From assembly GCF_030542965.1 (NCBI RefSeq), contig NZ_JAUAOA010000014.1, positions 1-64,000 on the forward strand: a DNA stretch of 64,000 nucleotides. The letters are read 5' to 3'. A model generated the notes under the pieces. The model did no database searches and was not told where the DNA came from. It saw nothing but the letters and a program-made list of their open reading frames with translations. A program made the translations under genes and the position numbers. Every line of letters begins with the position of its first letter. Position 1 is the stretch's first letter. Of this stretch, positions 17,035 to 24,989 are shown in pieces. This DNA comes from Azotosporobacter soli (GTDB lineage: Bacteria > Bacillota > Negativicutes > SG130).

Positions 17035-17205
17035 AGAGTGTAGACAATTGAAAAATAGGAAACGACAACACGAAGAATCGAAGCGGGCCGATAATATCGG
17101 CCCGGCGGGAAGAAAGGAAGAAAAATTAAAAAAATCTTCCGACCTTCCCTTCTTCGACTCTTCGTGTAAAAACGTCCCGCTTGATTTCGTTTTGTCGACA
17201 GTCTC
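17035..17205 (+). repeat. Intergenic palindromic element, family A copy 2
   Basis: Begins AGAGTGTAGACAA and ends TTGTCGACAGTCTC, so the ends form an imperfect inverted repeat. Inside are CACGAAGAATCGAAG/CTTCGACTCTTCGTG arms and a GGGCCGATAATATCGGCCC hairpin. No coding content. Confidence 0.85.
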
Positions 17206-17241
17206 GGCCGGATTGCAATGCTATTGCAGTCCGGCTTTTTT
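17206..17241 (+). terminator. Second hairpin of the duplicated terminator (with T-run)
   Basis: GGCCGGATTGCAAT pairs with ATTGCAGTCCGGC, followed by TTTTTT. A near-copy of the hairpin at 17003-17034 with a different loop. Confidence 0.75.
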
Positions 17242-17416
17242 GCAGCGCAAAGAGCAGAAAGCGGCTTGTCAATAAAAACGAGATAATGTCGAAAGGACTT
17301 CGAGGAAAAGGACAGAATGTAAAAGAATATGTTTTATTTATTCGCGAAAGGGTAAAACGCAGAAGAAAGGCTGCGGGAAAAAGAAAAGGGGAATGGAATA
17401 AGGGGAGGCTATTTCT

Positions 17417-18679
17417 ATGATTTTTATTGGTGTCGTCATTGTCATTATTACTTTTTATTTTATTGCTAAAGGGTATGAGAACAAGGTTGTATTATTCTTG
17501 GCTGGAGTGCTGATGTCTTCACTGGCGCTAAATCCGATGGCGAGTATCGATGCGTTCGGTAAAGCGCTGGTCAATGGGCTTTTGGTCACAACCATTTGCT
17601 CGGTGCTTGGTTTTTCCGAAGTAATGAAGGTGACGGGCTGCGACCAGCATCTTGTCCAGATGTTGTCGCGTACGTTGGCAAAATATCGCGCCATTTTGAT
17701 TCCGGGCGCAGTCCTGGCAACATTTCTGATCAATATCGCGTTGCCGAGCGCGTCCGGTTGCGTCGCGGCAGTGGGGTCGATCCTGATTCCGACCTTAACG
17801 GGTGCGGGAGTCAGCCCTGTGATTGCCGGCAGCGCCGTATTGGCCGGTTCCTGGGGCGGCGTCTATAATCCGGGCGTCGTGCACAATATCGTGATCGCCA
17901 AACTAAGCGAGCTTGACGTAATGGTCGTTGTGATGAAAATGGCGCAAATTCCGATTACGGGGGCCATCGTCTCGGCCATCGTACTGACTCTTGTGGCGCG
18001 CATCCGCAAAGAGGACCGCGGTTTTTCTGCGGCGGTCGGCAATGCGCCGGAGGCTGCGGCGTTCAAGGTGAACTATCTAAAGGCGAGCATGCCGGTCTTG
18101 CCGCTTGTCCTGTTGATCTTGGGCAGCCCGCTGATTGCGGTTCTCCCGCCCGTTTCCGTATTGCAGGCGATGGTGATCAGTACGATCGTTGCATTTTTTG
18201 TCACCTGGACCAAGCCGGAAGTGATCTCGAAAGAGTTCTTCAAAGGGCTGGGCAGTTCCTACGGCAATGTGATCGGACTGATCGCGTGCGCCACAGTCTT
18301 CGTGGAAGGTATGAACCTGTTGGGTTTGACAACGAGCCTGATTGAAATGATGAAACACTCGCAGTACATCGCCAAACTCGCCGCTGCGGTCGGCCCGTTT
18401 TTGATGGCAACCCTGTCGGGTTCCAGCGATTCGATGGTTTTGGCGTTTAATAATACGATTACGCCGCATGCCGAACAACTGGGCATGACAATTCCTCAGA
18501 TCGGCCTGATGGCCTTTATCAGCGGAAACATTGGGCGCGTCTTGTCGCCTGTCGCGGCCGCAACGATCATTGTTGCCGGGATGGCGAACGTCAGCGCGAT
18601 CGAGATGACGAAACGCAACTTGCCGGGCATGGCGGCGGCGTTGCTCGTCACGATGGGCATGTTTTTGCTGGGGGTTTAA
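17417..18679 (+). CDS. DcuC-family C4-dicarboxylate carrier
   Basis: A 420-residue membrane protein with about twelve spans. It matches the DcuC pattern: 'FYFIAKGYENKVVLFLAGVLM', then 'LPSASGCVAAVGSILIPTL' and the C-terminal 'GNIGRVLSPVAAATIIVAGMANVS'. The family exchanges or exports C4-dicarboxylates such as succinate under anaerobic conditions, but substrates differ between members. GGGGAGG lies before ATG 17417. Peptidase T follows 18 bp later, so the operon may couple peptide breakdown with export or uptake of an acidic product (inference). Confidence 0.82.
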   Translation: MIFIGVVIVIITFYFIAKGYENKVVLFLAGVLMSSLALNPMASIDAFGKALVNGLLVTTICSVLGFSEVMKVTGCDQHLVQMLSRTLAKYRAILIPGAVLATFLINIALPSASGCVAAVGSILIPTLTGAGVSPVIAGSAVLAGSWGGVYNPGVVHNIVIAKLSELDVMVVVMKMAQIPITGAIVSAIVLTLVARIRKEDRGFSAAVGNAPEAAAFKVNYLKASMPVLPLVLLILGSPLIAVLPPVSVLQAMVISTIVAFFVTWTKPEVISKEFFKGLGSSYGNVIGLIACATVFVEGMNLLGLTTSLIEMMKHSQYIAKLAAAVGPFLMATLSGSSDSMVLAFNNTITPHAEQLGMTIPQIGLMAFISGNIGRVLSPVAAATIIVAGMANVSAIEMTKRNLPGMAAALLVTMGMFLLGV

Positions 18680-18697
18680 ATACAGTAGGGGAAGAGG

Positions 18698-19984
18698 ATG
18701 GTTGCAATGAAGAGTAAGACGAAACTCGTAGAGCGTTTTTTTCGCTATGCTGCAGTAGAAAGTCAGAGCAAGGCGGGCGTTAGCCAAATACCGAGCACGC
18801 CGGGCCAGATGGCGCTTGCAAAGCTTTTGCAACAGGAACTGAAGGAAATGGGAATCCGCGATACGAAACTGACGGAAGAGGCGATTCTTATCGCGAAAAT
18901 TGAGGCGAACCTGCCGGATGGTTTTAGCGGGAGTGTCCCGGCGATCGGTTTTCTGGCGCATTTGGATACGGTCGATGTGCATATGAATCCGAACATCAAG
19001 CCGCAAATCGTGGAAAAATATGACGGTCAGGATATTCTACTCAATAAAGGGCAGGATATCTGGATAAGAAGAGCGGAACATCCGGAACTTCTTTCCTATA
19101 TCGGTCAGGACATCATCGTGTCGGACGGAACCAGCGTACTCGGCGCGGATGACAAGGCGGCCATAGCCTCGATCATGACTGCTGTGGAAAGAATGAAAGA
19201 CGATCCGTCGCTCTACCATGGCGACATCTTCATCGCGTTTGTGCCGGATGAGGAAATCGGCTTGCTGGGCGCTAAGGCGATGGATCTCAAGGATTTCCCG
19301 GTCGAATTCGCGTATACGTTGGACTGCTGCGAAATAGGCGAGGTCGTCTATGAGACGTTTAACGCCGGAAGTGCCGTGATAAAGATAAAAGGCGTAACGG
19401 CGCATCCGATGTCCGCCAAAGGCGTGCTGGTCAATCCGAGCTTGGTGGCGAATGATATCATCAACCATTTCGACAAAAAAGACACGCCGGAACACACGGA
19501 CGGCAAGATGGGATACTTTTTGATCAGCGGCATTACGGCGAATCCGAATACGGCGGTCGTGAACATCAACATCAGAGATCATGATAAAAATCTCTATGAA
19601 GCAAGAAAAACCTACATCGCCGATTTAATGAAACTGATTGCGGCGCGCCATCCGAAAGCGGAAATTTCTTTTGAAATCAAAGACCGATACAGCAACATTG
19701 CAGACTCGCTGACCGAAGAGAACAAACAATGCATCGACTACATCTATCAAGCGATGGAGCGGCTCGGCATCCCGCCCAAAACGCTGGCGATGCGCGGCGG
19801 AACGGACGGCTCCGCGCTCTCGGCGCGCGGCATCCCGACGCCGAATTTTTTCACAGGCGCGCACAATTTTCATTCCAACTGTGAGTTCTTGCCGGTCGAC
19901 TCTTTTGAACAATCATGCCGGATGATTCTTACAATCGCACAATTGGTCAGCGGCATCGACAAACAGGCTACGAACCAGCGTTAG
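18698..19984 (+). CDS. pepT: Peptidase T (tripeptide aminopeptidase)
   Basis: A 428-residue M20 metallopeptidase. Zinc ligands and catalytic residues are visible: 'GFLAHLDTVDV' (His and Asp), 'LGADDKAAIA' (bridging Asp), 'VPDEEIGLLGA' (catalytic Glu pair), 'YTLDCCEIGE' (Asp) and the final 'FFTGAHNFHSNCEFLP' (His). The length fits PepT, which removes the N-terminal residue of tripeptides in the cytoplasm. It is the second gene of a pair with the DcuC-like carrier and ends at a strong terminator. GTG 18698 is used; an ATG at 18707 is also possible. Confidence 0.93.
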   Translation: MVAMKSKTKLVERFFRYAAVESQSKAGVSQIPSTPGQMALAKLLQQELKEMGIRDTKLTEEAILIAKIEANLPDGFSGSVPAIGFLAHLDTVDVHMNPNIKPQIVEKYDGQDILLNKGQDIWIRRAEHPELLSYIGQDIIVSDGTSVLGADDKAAIASIMTAVERMKDDPSLYHGDIFIAFVPDEEIGLLGAKAMDLKDFPVEFAYTLDCCEIGEVVYETFNAGSAVIKIKGVTAHPMSAKGVLVNPSLVANDIINHFDKKDTPEHTDGKMGYFLISGITANPNTAVVNINIRDHDKNLYEARKTYIADLMKLIAARHPKAEISFEIKDRYSNIADSLTEENKQCIDYIYQAMERLGIPPKTLAMRGGTDGSALSARGIPTPNFFTGAHNFHSNCEFLPVDSFEQSCRMILTIAQLVSGIDKQATNQR

Positions 19985-20010
19985 CCTTTGCGCAAGAAAG
20001 TCGATAAATA

Positions 20011-20055
20011 AAAAAGTGCCGGATTGCGACAGGGTTTTGCAATCCGGCACTTTTT
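20011..20055 (+). terminator. Bidirectional Rho-independent terminator after pepT
   Basis: AAAAAGTGCCGGATTGC pairs with GCAATCCGGCACTTTTT. It serves pepT and the converging B3/B4-domain gene. Confidence 0.9.
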
Positions 20056-20086
20056 CTTTGCAGCGTGAAACGAGCAGAGAAACGTT

Positions 20087-20752
20087 TTAACCGACAACGC
20101 CTTGGCTTTCGATGGCGGTATCCGGCGCGCATTGTTTTACAAAGGCGTAAATGTCCGTCAGATGATTGGCGACGGCTTGCTGCGAAATACCGGATGGTGC
20201 ATACACGGTAAAGACGACTTTTTTTGTTTCCGGCACGATGCGGGTGCGAAAATCCGGCCCGTGGATGACGCTTGAAATCATGCCTCGGCTGTCGGACATT
20301 TTCATGTCGCCTGCTTTGGCCAGTTGCTCGCGTTTATTAATCAAAACATAGCTTTCGTCGCCCGCAGCCACGTCCAGCAGCAACGACCCCTGGAGCGCCG
20401 CATAATCGTGTCCTGCCGTCAGCAAGCCGTTTTTCAATTCGGCCATGAACATCGCTTCCACCAATCCCGCGACGCGGGGAATGCTCTTGCCTTTGAAAAT
20501 AATCGACTCCAATTGTTGCAGCACATGATAGGTTTTTTTATGCCGCTTGTAGTAGTTGCTGTAAGCGGCCATCGCCGGATCAAGCGACAAATCATCTTTG
20601 CGCAAAAAGCGCGTCCGCAGCTTGGCCTCTAACTTTCGTTTGCTTTCCTCCAAGCTTTCACAACAATCAGGATTGCTCACATTGCCGAGCACCAGATAAC
20701 CGGCGCTTGCTCCGGGATACGTTTCTTTCCACAAATCCGTAGCGCATAACAT
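20087..20752 (-). CDS. B3/B4 tRNA-binding-domain protein (PheT-editing-domain-like)
   Basis: About 221 residues, recognisable as a stand-alone B3/B4 domain like that in the phenylalanyl-tRNA synthetase beta chain: 'KHKKTYHVLQQLESIIFKGKSIPRVAGLVEAMFMAELKNGLLTAGHD' and later 'VLINKREQLAKAGDMKMSDSRGMISSVIHGPDFRTRI'. Free-standing copies are thought to hydrolyse mischarged tRNAs or handle amino-acid adducts; the role here is unknown. The start is uncertain: 20752 has GGGAG nine bases upstream, and 20761 or 20773 would add a few residues. An AraC regulator on the same strand lies just upstream and may control it. Confidence 0.8.
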   Translation of the reverse strand: MLCATDLWKETYPGASAGYLVLGNVSNPDCCESLEESKRKLEAKLRTRFLRKDDLSLDPAMAAYSNYYKRHKKTYHVLQQLESIIFKGKSIPRVAGLVEAMFMAELKNGLLTAGHDYAALQGSLLLDVAAGDESYVLINKREQLAKAGDMKMSDSRGMISSVIHGPDFRTRIVPETKKVVFTVYAPSGISQQAVANHLTDIYAFVKQCAPDTAIESQGVVG

Positions 20753-20797
20753 AGCAGCCATCTCCCATTCCATACAGTTTAAAAACCCGTAACGGTT

Positions 20798-21664
20798 TTA
20801 TTCCATTCTATCGTTTCTCGGCAAAAGCGCTTGTACGATATTGCTGTATTTACCGGGAGAAATTCCGGTGATCTGCTTAAACTGTTTGGAAAAATGACTT
20901 TGGTCGACAAAGCCGACTTCCTGTGCGACAAATGTCGCTGGCAGGCCTTGCGCCAAGAGCTCTTTTGCCCGTCTGATCCGAACCTGCTTCAGATACACAT
21001 GGGGCGGGACGCCGACGCAATCCTTAAAGACGCGTATCAAATGAAATGCACTGAGGTTGCAGAGCGCAGACAGTTCCTTGATTGAAATATTGCGGGCATA
21101 CATATCTTCGAGATAGTGTCGCGCCCGGCTGACGAGCAAATTTTCCCTGCTGACGCGTTCTAGCGGAAGACGTTCTTTGGCATGACGCAAAATAAAACGA
21201 CTTAACAGCGCCAAGAGGAGCGATTCCTGTTCCAACAGGGGAACCGCCGGATTTTCCAATAAGAGATGCAGGTTTCGGATCGCGGCGGCCAACGCATCAT
21301 CGCGCAGTGCTCCGGCGCTAAAAAAGGGCGGCGCTTTTAGTTGCCCGGAAACCTCATAAGCTGCTTGCGCCATGAGCGACGGCGTAAGATAAAACATCCG
21401 GTACGTCCAGCCGCTGCTTGACGCGGCGCTTCCGTCATGCGCCTCACCGGGGATGACCAAATTGATGTGTCCTGCAGGGGCAATCACCTTTTCCCCCCGG
21501 TATGAAAAAGCCAGTGCGCCGCGTTCAATCACGCCAAGGGCAAAACCCTCATGCATGTGCTTGGCAAAAGAATGCTTGGTATAGCTTGCATGCAATAACT
21601 CCAAATTATTCAATTGCGGCAATACCCAGAACTTCACCTGCTCCTGTTGCGTGCTGGAGTGCAT
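20798..21664 (-). CDS. AraC-family regulator with N-terminal cupin
   Basis: A 288-residue protein. The N-terminal AraC-type cupin (KHSFAKHMHEGFALGVIERG, 'GHINLVIPGEAHDG') is followed by the double helix-turn-helix (ISIKELSALCNLSAFHLIRVFKDCVGVPPHVYLKQVRI, 'FVAQEVGFVDQSHFSKQFKQITGISPGKYSNI'). The cupin type is common among regulators of amino-acid exporters and small metabolite genes. The start ATG 21664 has GGGGATGATCGG upstream. The B3/B4-domain gene lies 45 bp downstream on the same strand and is the likely target. Confidence 0.9.
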   Translation of the reverse strand: MHSSTQQEQVKFWVLPQLNNLELLHASYTKHSFAKHMHEGFALGVIERGALAFSYRGEKVIAPAGHINLVIPGEAHDGSAASSSGWTYRMFYLTPSLMAQAAYEVSGQLKAPPFFSAGALRDDALAAAIRNLHLLLENPAVPLLEQESLLLALLSRFILRHAKERLPLERVSRENLLVSRARHYLEDMYARNISIKELSALCNLSAFHLIRVFKDCVGVPPHVYLKQVRIRRAKELLAQGLPATFVAQEVGFVDQSHFSKQFKQITGISPGKYSNIVQALLPRNDRME

Positions 21665-21830
21665 CCGATCATCCCCAATACCAAGCGTTTTGAAAAATAA
21701 GTTGTCTTTGCGCGAACGATTATATCTTTCAGTCTACCCGATATGATCGAACAATTAAAGCGCTTTTATGAGCAGGAGGACTTCATTTCATTGTCGCGAC
21801 ATGCTACAATAGTTACAGGGAGGTGTTTTT

Positions 21831-22040
21831 ATGAGTATCCCAATCAGAGTCGACAACGCACTGTACGAAGAAGCAAAAGAATGTGCGGCAGCCGAGTTTA
21901 GAACCGTTCCTCTTCAAATTGCATATTGGGCTAAAATAGGAAAGGCAGCGCTGGATAATCCAGATCTCCCTATCGAATTTATTAGAGATGTTCTGATTGG
22001 CAAAACACAAAAGTCGGAACCATTTGAGTTCGTCGAATGA
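21831..22040 (+). CDS. ParD-like antitoxin
   Basis: A 69-residue protein, MSIPIRVDNALYEEAKECAA, resembling the ParD-like antitoxin family (ribbon-helix-helix N-terminus 'RVDNALYEEAK', then 'RTVPLQIAYWAKIGKAALDNPDLP'). It binds its partner toxin and represses its own promoter in known systems. GGGAGGTG lies before ATG 21831. The stop overlaps the toxin start by four bases (ATGA), the usual toxin-antitoxin coupling. Confidence 0.85.
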   Translation: MSIPIRVDNALYEEAKECAAAEFRTVPLQIAYWAKIGKAALDNPDLPIEFIRDVLIGKTQKSEPFEFVE

Positions 22041-22312
22041 ACCTATTTCAGAAACCCAGTTTTAAAAGAACTTACAAAAAGTTGCATGCCAATCAGCGCA
22101 AAGAAGTAAATGATGCTATTCGCGCTATTACCTCCAATTTAATCCTCGGAGAAGAGAAGAAAGGTGATCTTGTTGGCATTAGAGTTCACAAGTTTCAGGT
22201 GCAAAACCAGCTTTTTCTTCTTGCGTATTCTTTTGATCCAGATACATTGACGCTAATTCTTCTCGGAGTACATGAGAACTTTTACAAAGACTTGAAAATT
22301 TCCATTACGTGA
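22037..22312 (+). CDS. RelE/ParE-family toxin
   Basis: A 91-residue protein with the RelE/ParE fold pattern: 'PSFKRTYKKLHANQRKEVNDAIRAI', 'GDLVGIRVHKFQVQNQLFLLAYSFD', and C-terminal 'LILLGVHENFYKDL', where GxHxNFY resembles HigB/RelE-type ribonuclease active sites. It overlaps the ParD-like antitoxin by four bases. It probably cleaves mRNA at the ribosome or poisons gyrase; the family includes both. A terminator follows. Confidence 0.85.
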   Translation: MNLFQKPSFKRTYKKLHANQRKEVNDAIRAITSNLILGEEKKGDLVGIRVHKFQVQNQLFLLAYSFDPDTLTLILLGVHENFYKDLKISIT

Positions 22313-22370
22313 TGTTGTTCAGAATTAGGCACTTTTCTATGGCGATGTTTATGTATTTAACTGTTAATGG

Positions 22371-22395
22371 GAGAGGCGAAGCCGCCTCTCTTTTT
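22371..22395 (+). terminator. Terminator after the toxin-antitoxin pair
   Basis: GAGAGGC, a short loop, GCCTCTC, then TTTTT. Confidence 0.75.
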
Positions 22396-22458
22396 ATGCC
22401 GTTTGGGGAGTAGGATTAGAACGGCAAGCGCTTTATGCACGGGGAGGAAAAACGTAGG

Positions 22459-23070
22459 ATGTGGGAAGGATTTTTACTGGGCTTGGCGACCGGCGTGACC
22501 TGTTTGGCGTATTGTTCGCCGGTGCTGCTGCCCTTTTTGCTTGGCGAAGCGCAGGACGTCAGGCGCAGCGCTGGTTTGACGCTGCAGTTTCTTGGCGGGC
22601 GGCTGCTGGGCTATCTTTTGTTTGCCGTGGCCGCCTGGTGGGCGGGGCAGCTCTGGCGACAAAGCGGCCTGATGCGCGAAGCGGCGATGGGCGGCATCTA
22701 TGTGCTGCTTGCGCTGCTTTTGCTTGCATACGGACGCGGTTTTAAAAGCGAAGCCTGTGCGGGGCAAATGGTGAAAAAAAAGACGGCTGCCTGGCCGGCG
22801 ACGTTAGGGCTACTCACGGGGCTCAATCTTTGTCCGCCGTTTCTCCTGGCCTTTGCGGCGGCGGCTCAGACGCAAACCTTGCGTGATAGTCTGCTGTACT
22901 TTTTCAGTTTCTTTATCGGCACGTCACTTTATTTTTTGCCGCTGCCGTTGCTCGGCTTTTGCCGCAGGCGCGCGGAGCTTAAGACCATCGGGCGCTTGGC
23001 GGCCCTGGTTGCAGCGGTTTTTTATCTGTACCGGGGCATCTTGATGATGGCAGGAGGATTAATACCATGA
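22459..23070 (+). CDS. CcdA/UreH-like membrane protein (DsbD-type transmembrane domain)
   Basis: A 203-residue protein with six predicted spans. It carries two cysteine motifs placed as in CcdA/DsbD-type thiol carriers, 'GVTCLAYCSPVLLPFLLG' in the first span and 'GLNLCPPFLLAF' in the fourth. Relatives are annotated as sulfite exporter TauE/SafE or urease accessory UreH-like proteins. It may pass reducing equivalents across the inner membrane or move a small ion; neither is shown. ATG 22459 has GGGGAGG upstream; ATG 22435 has none. Its stop overlaps the next gene by four bases. Confidence 0.75.
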   Translation: MWEGFLLGLATGVTCLAYCSPVLLPFLLGEAQDVRRSAGLTLQFLGGRLLGYLLFAVAAWWAGQLWRQSGLMREAAMGGIYVLLALLLLAYGRGFKSEACAGQMVKKKTAAWPATLGLLTGLNLCPPFLLAFAAAAQTQTLRDSLLYFFSFFIGTSLYFLPLPLLGFCRRRAELKTIGRLAALVAAVFYLYRGILMMAGGLIP

Positions 23071-24242
23071 CAGGGATTGCAAGCGAAACAAAGCAAAACG
23101 AAATGGGCTTAAGTTGGGGAAAGGCGGCGCTACTCAGCCTGCCGATGCTTCTTTTAACGGCGCTGCTTTTGCTGCACGGGCATAACCTCAAAGATCCGCT
23201 GCAGGCGATCGCCGCCGGGATCACATATCTGTTTGCAAACTATATCTTTTTTAAAATGCTGCGCAGCGGGCGAACGCATCGCTACCGCTCAATCTTTTTT
23301 GTCGCAGCGTCGGTGCTGTTCGTCGTCTCGTTTCTGGCGAACATGTTTGAGATGCGAGGCACGATGGAACTGTCGACGGCCAATATCTTGGACGGCGAAG
23401 CGCCGCTTTGTCCGCTGGTGATTCCGGCTTTGCTCATTCCGGCTGCTTTGACGCAGACGATCATCTTCCCCGGCTCAATGTTTGCCGGGTACGCAGGCGT
23501 TGCGACGATGATCGTGCTTTGGATCGGCTTTTCGCTGGCCGTCGGGCGCGGCTGGTGCAGTTGGATCTGCTTTTTCGGCGGCATGGACGAAGGCATGGCT
23601 TCGCTTTGCAAGAAGCCTTCGATCCGCTCTTTCGACCAACGCTGGACGTATTTGCCGTGGGCGGTGCTGCTGGCGGTCGTGTTGCTTTCCGCGGCAACGC
23701 TGTCGCCCGCGTATTGCGAGTGGCTCTGCCCGTTCAAGACCGTGACCGAATATCCGGCGGTCAATTCGCTCGAAACCGGTTTGCAGGCCGTCATTTTCGT
23801 TTCGCTCTTTCTGGGCCTGGTCATATACCTGCCTCTCAAAAGCGGCAAACGGACGCAGTGCGGTCTCTTTTGTCCCTTTGGCGCGTTTCAGTCGTTGTTC
23901 AACCGTTGCAACAGCTTTGCCGTACGCATTGACCGGGCGCGTTGCGTGGACTGCAAGATCTGCCTTAAAGAGTGTCCGACCTTTTCATTAAATGAAGCGA
24001 GCCTGGCAGCCGGAGAGACGCGAAGCAGCTGCACCAAGTGCGGCCGTTGCATCGATCGCTGCCCGCGCGGCGCCATTTCCTATCATATAAAAGGAACGGA
24101 GTTTTTGCGTCATCCGAAGACCGCGCGCCTGCTCTTTTTATATCCAGCCTTCATTTTTATGGCCGTTATCGGCGGCGGATGCATTTTCGGCGGATTACTG
24201 CGTTTGTTGAAGCTGCTGACGACCGGCAGTATGATCGGATGA
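23067..24242 (+). CDS. NapH/CcoG-like membrane ferredoxin
   Basis: A 391-residue membrane protein. About five spans carry CX3CP-type motifs ('CSWICFFGGMDEG', 'YCEWLCPFKTVTEYP', 'CGLFCPFGAFQSLFNRC'). Two 4Fe-4S clusters follow near residues 290-345 ('CVDCKICLKECPTFSL', 'CTKCGRCIDRCPRGAIS'), then a final membrane span. Family members (NapH, YccM, CcoG) move electrons between the quinone pool or cytoplasm and periplasmic acceptors, or help assemble metal centres. It overlaps the CcdA-like gene and is followed by an anchored protein of unknown function, together suggesting a trans-membrane redox module. Confidence 0.85.
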   Translation: MTGIASETKQNEMGLSWGKAALLSLPMLLLTALLLLHGHNLKDPLQAIAAGITYLFANYIFFKMLRSGRTHRYRSIFFVAASVLFVVSFLANMFEMRGTMELSTANILDGEAPLCPLVIPALLIPAALTQTIIFPGSMFAGYAGVATMIVLWIGFSLAVGRGWCSWICFFGGMDEGMASLCKKPSIRSFDQRWTYLPWAVLLAVVLLSAATLSPAYCEWLCPFKTVTEYPAVNSLETGLQAVIFVSLFLGLVIYLPLKSGKRTQCGLFCPFGAFQSLFNRCNSFAVRIDRARCVDCKICLKECPTFSLNEASLAAGETRSSCTKCGRCIDRCPRGAISYHIKGTEFLRHPKTARLLFLYPAFIFMAVIGGGCIFGGLLRLLKLLTTGSMIG

Positions 24243-24256
24243 GAGGGGGAAGCAAA

Positions 24257-24709
24257 GTGAGCGGAATGAAAAGTGTATTGGGTTATCTGGCGGCGGTCGC
24301 ATCGCTCGTGGTGGCGCTGGCAACCTTTTTTGGCATGAATCTGTTTTCGCATCGTCTAGTCGATGCGACCGGACTGACCATTGCACCCGGTTACAGCGGC
24401 GGCGAGATCGTTCGGACGATAGCTCGCGACGGCTATGAAATCCGGCAGCATCGCATGGTCTTTGACGGCTTGCTTACCGAGCGAAGCGAGGGCTTTGTGC
24501 AGATCGACTTTGCGCCGCCCGGCGCTTTGCCGCCGCTGATCGAGATTCCGATCGAACTTGACCTCGATGGCAAGACCTCGTTCGAACTGCGCTACGATGT
24601 ACAGAAAAACCAGGCGCAGCTGACCTCCGATGACAAGCGGGTCGTAGGGGTAAAAGACTGTTACATTTTAAAAGAACGGCGAGCGGTACGGATCGAACTG
24701 AAAAAATGA
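24257..24709 (+). CDS. Membrane-anchored protein of unknown function, third gene of the redox operon
   Basis: A 150-residue protein with one N-terminal span (VLGYLAAVASLVVALATFF) and a beta-rich outer domain ('GYSGGEIVRTIARDGYEIRQHRMVFDG ... GFVQIDFAPPGALPP'). It starts at GTG 24257 behind GAGAGGGGGAAGC; ATG 24266 is an alternative. It has no cysteine pair apart from one Cys near the end. Gene order recalls the cbb3 assembly set (CcoG followed by the small anchored CcoH), but no oxidase genes are present and the similarity is positional only. Confidence 0.65.
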   Translation: MSGMKSVLGYLAAVASLVVALATFFGMNLFSHRLVDATGLTIAPGYSGGEIVRTIARDGYEIRQHRMVFDGLLTERSEGFVQIDFAPPGALPPLIEIPIELDLDGKTSFELRYDVQKNQAQLTSDDKRVVGVKDCYILKERRAVRIELKK

Positions 24710-24710
24710 A

Positions 24711-24747
24711 AAAAAGCAAGTGCGCTGGTCATGAGCGCACTTGCTTC
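24711..24747 (+). terminator. First hairpin of a duplicated terminator flanking family A copy 3
   Basis: AAGCAAGTGCGCT pairs with AGCGCACTTGCTT. A sister hairpin with a T-run lies at 24943-24976. Confidence 0.7.
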
Positions 24748-24941
24748 AGAGTGTAGACAATTTTAAAAATAGAATGGATACGAAAGAAGAGAAGGATGAA
24801 AAGAAACAATAACACGAAGAAGCGAAGCGGGCCGATTCGATCGGCCCGGTAGGAAGAAAGGAAGAATAATAATAAAATCTTCCCACCTTCCCCTCTTCGT
24901 GTAAAAAACGTCCCGCGGGATTTCGTTTTGTCGATAGTCTC
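24748..24941 (+). repeat. Intergenic palindromic element, family A copy 3
   Basis: Begins AGAGTGTAGACAATTTT and ends TTGTCGATAGTCTC. Contains AACACGAAGAAGCGAAGCGGG, the inner GGGCCGATTCGATCGGCCC palindrome and the closing CTCTTCGTGT arm. Confidence 0.85.
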
Positions 24942-24942
24942 A

Positions 24943-24976
24943 AGCAAGTGCGCTGTTTCTAAGCGCACTTGTTTTT
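24943..24976 (+). terminator. Second hairpin of the duplicated terminator
   Basis: AGCAAGTGCGCT pairs with AGCGCACTTGTTTTTT. Near-copy of the hairpin at 24711-24747 with a changed loop. Confidence 0.75.
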
Positions 24977-24989
24977 TCTTGTGCTGCGG

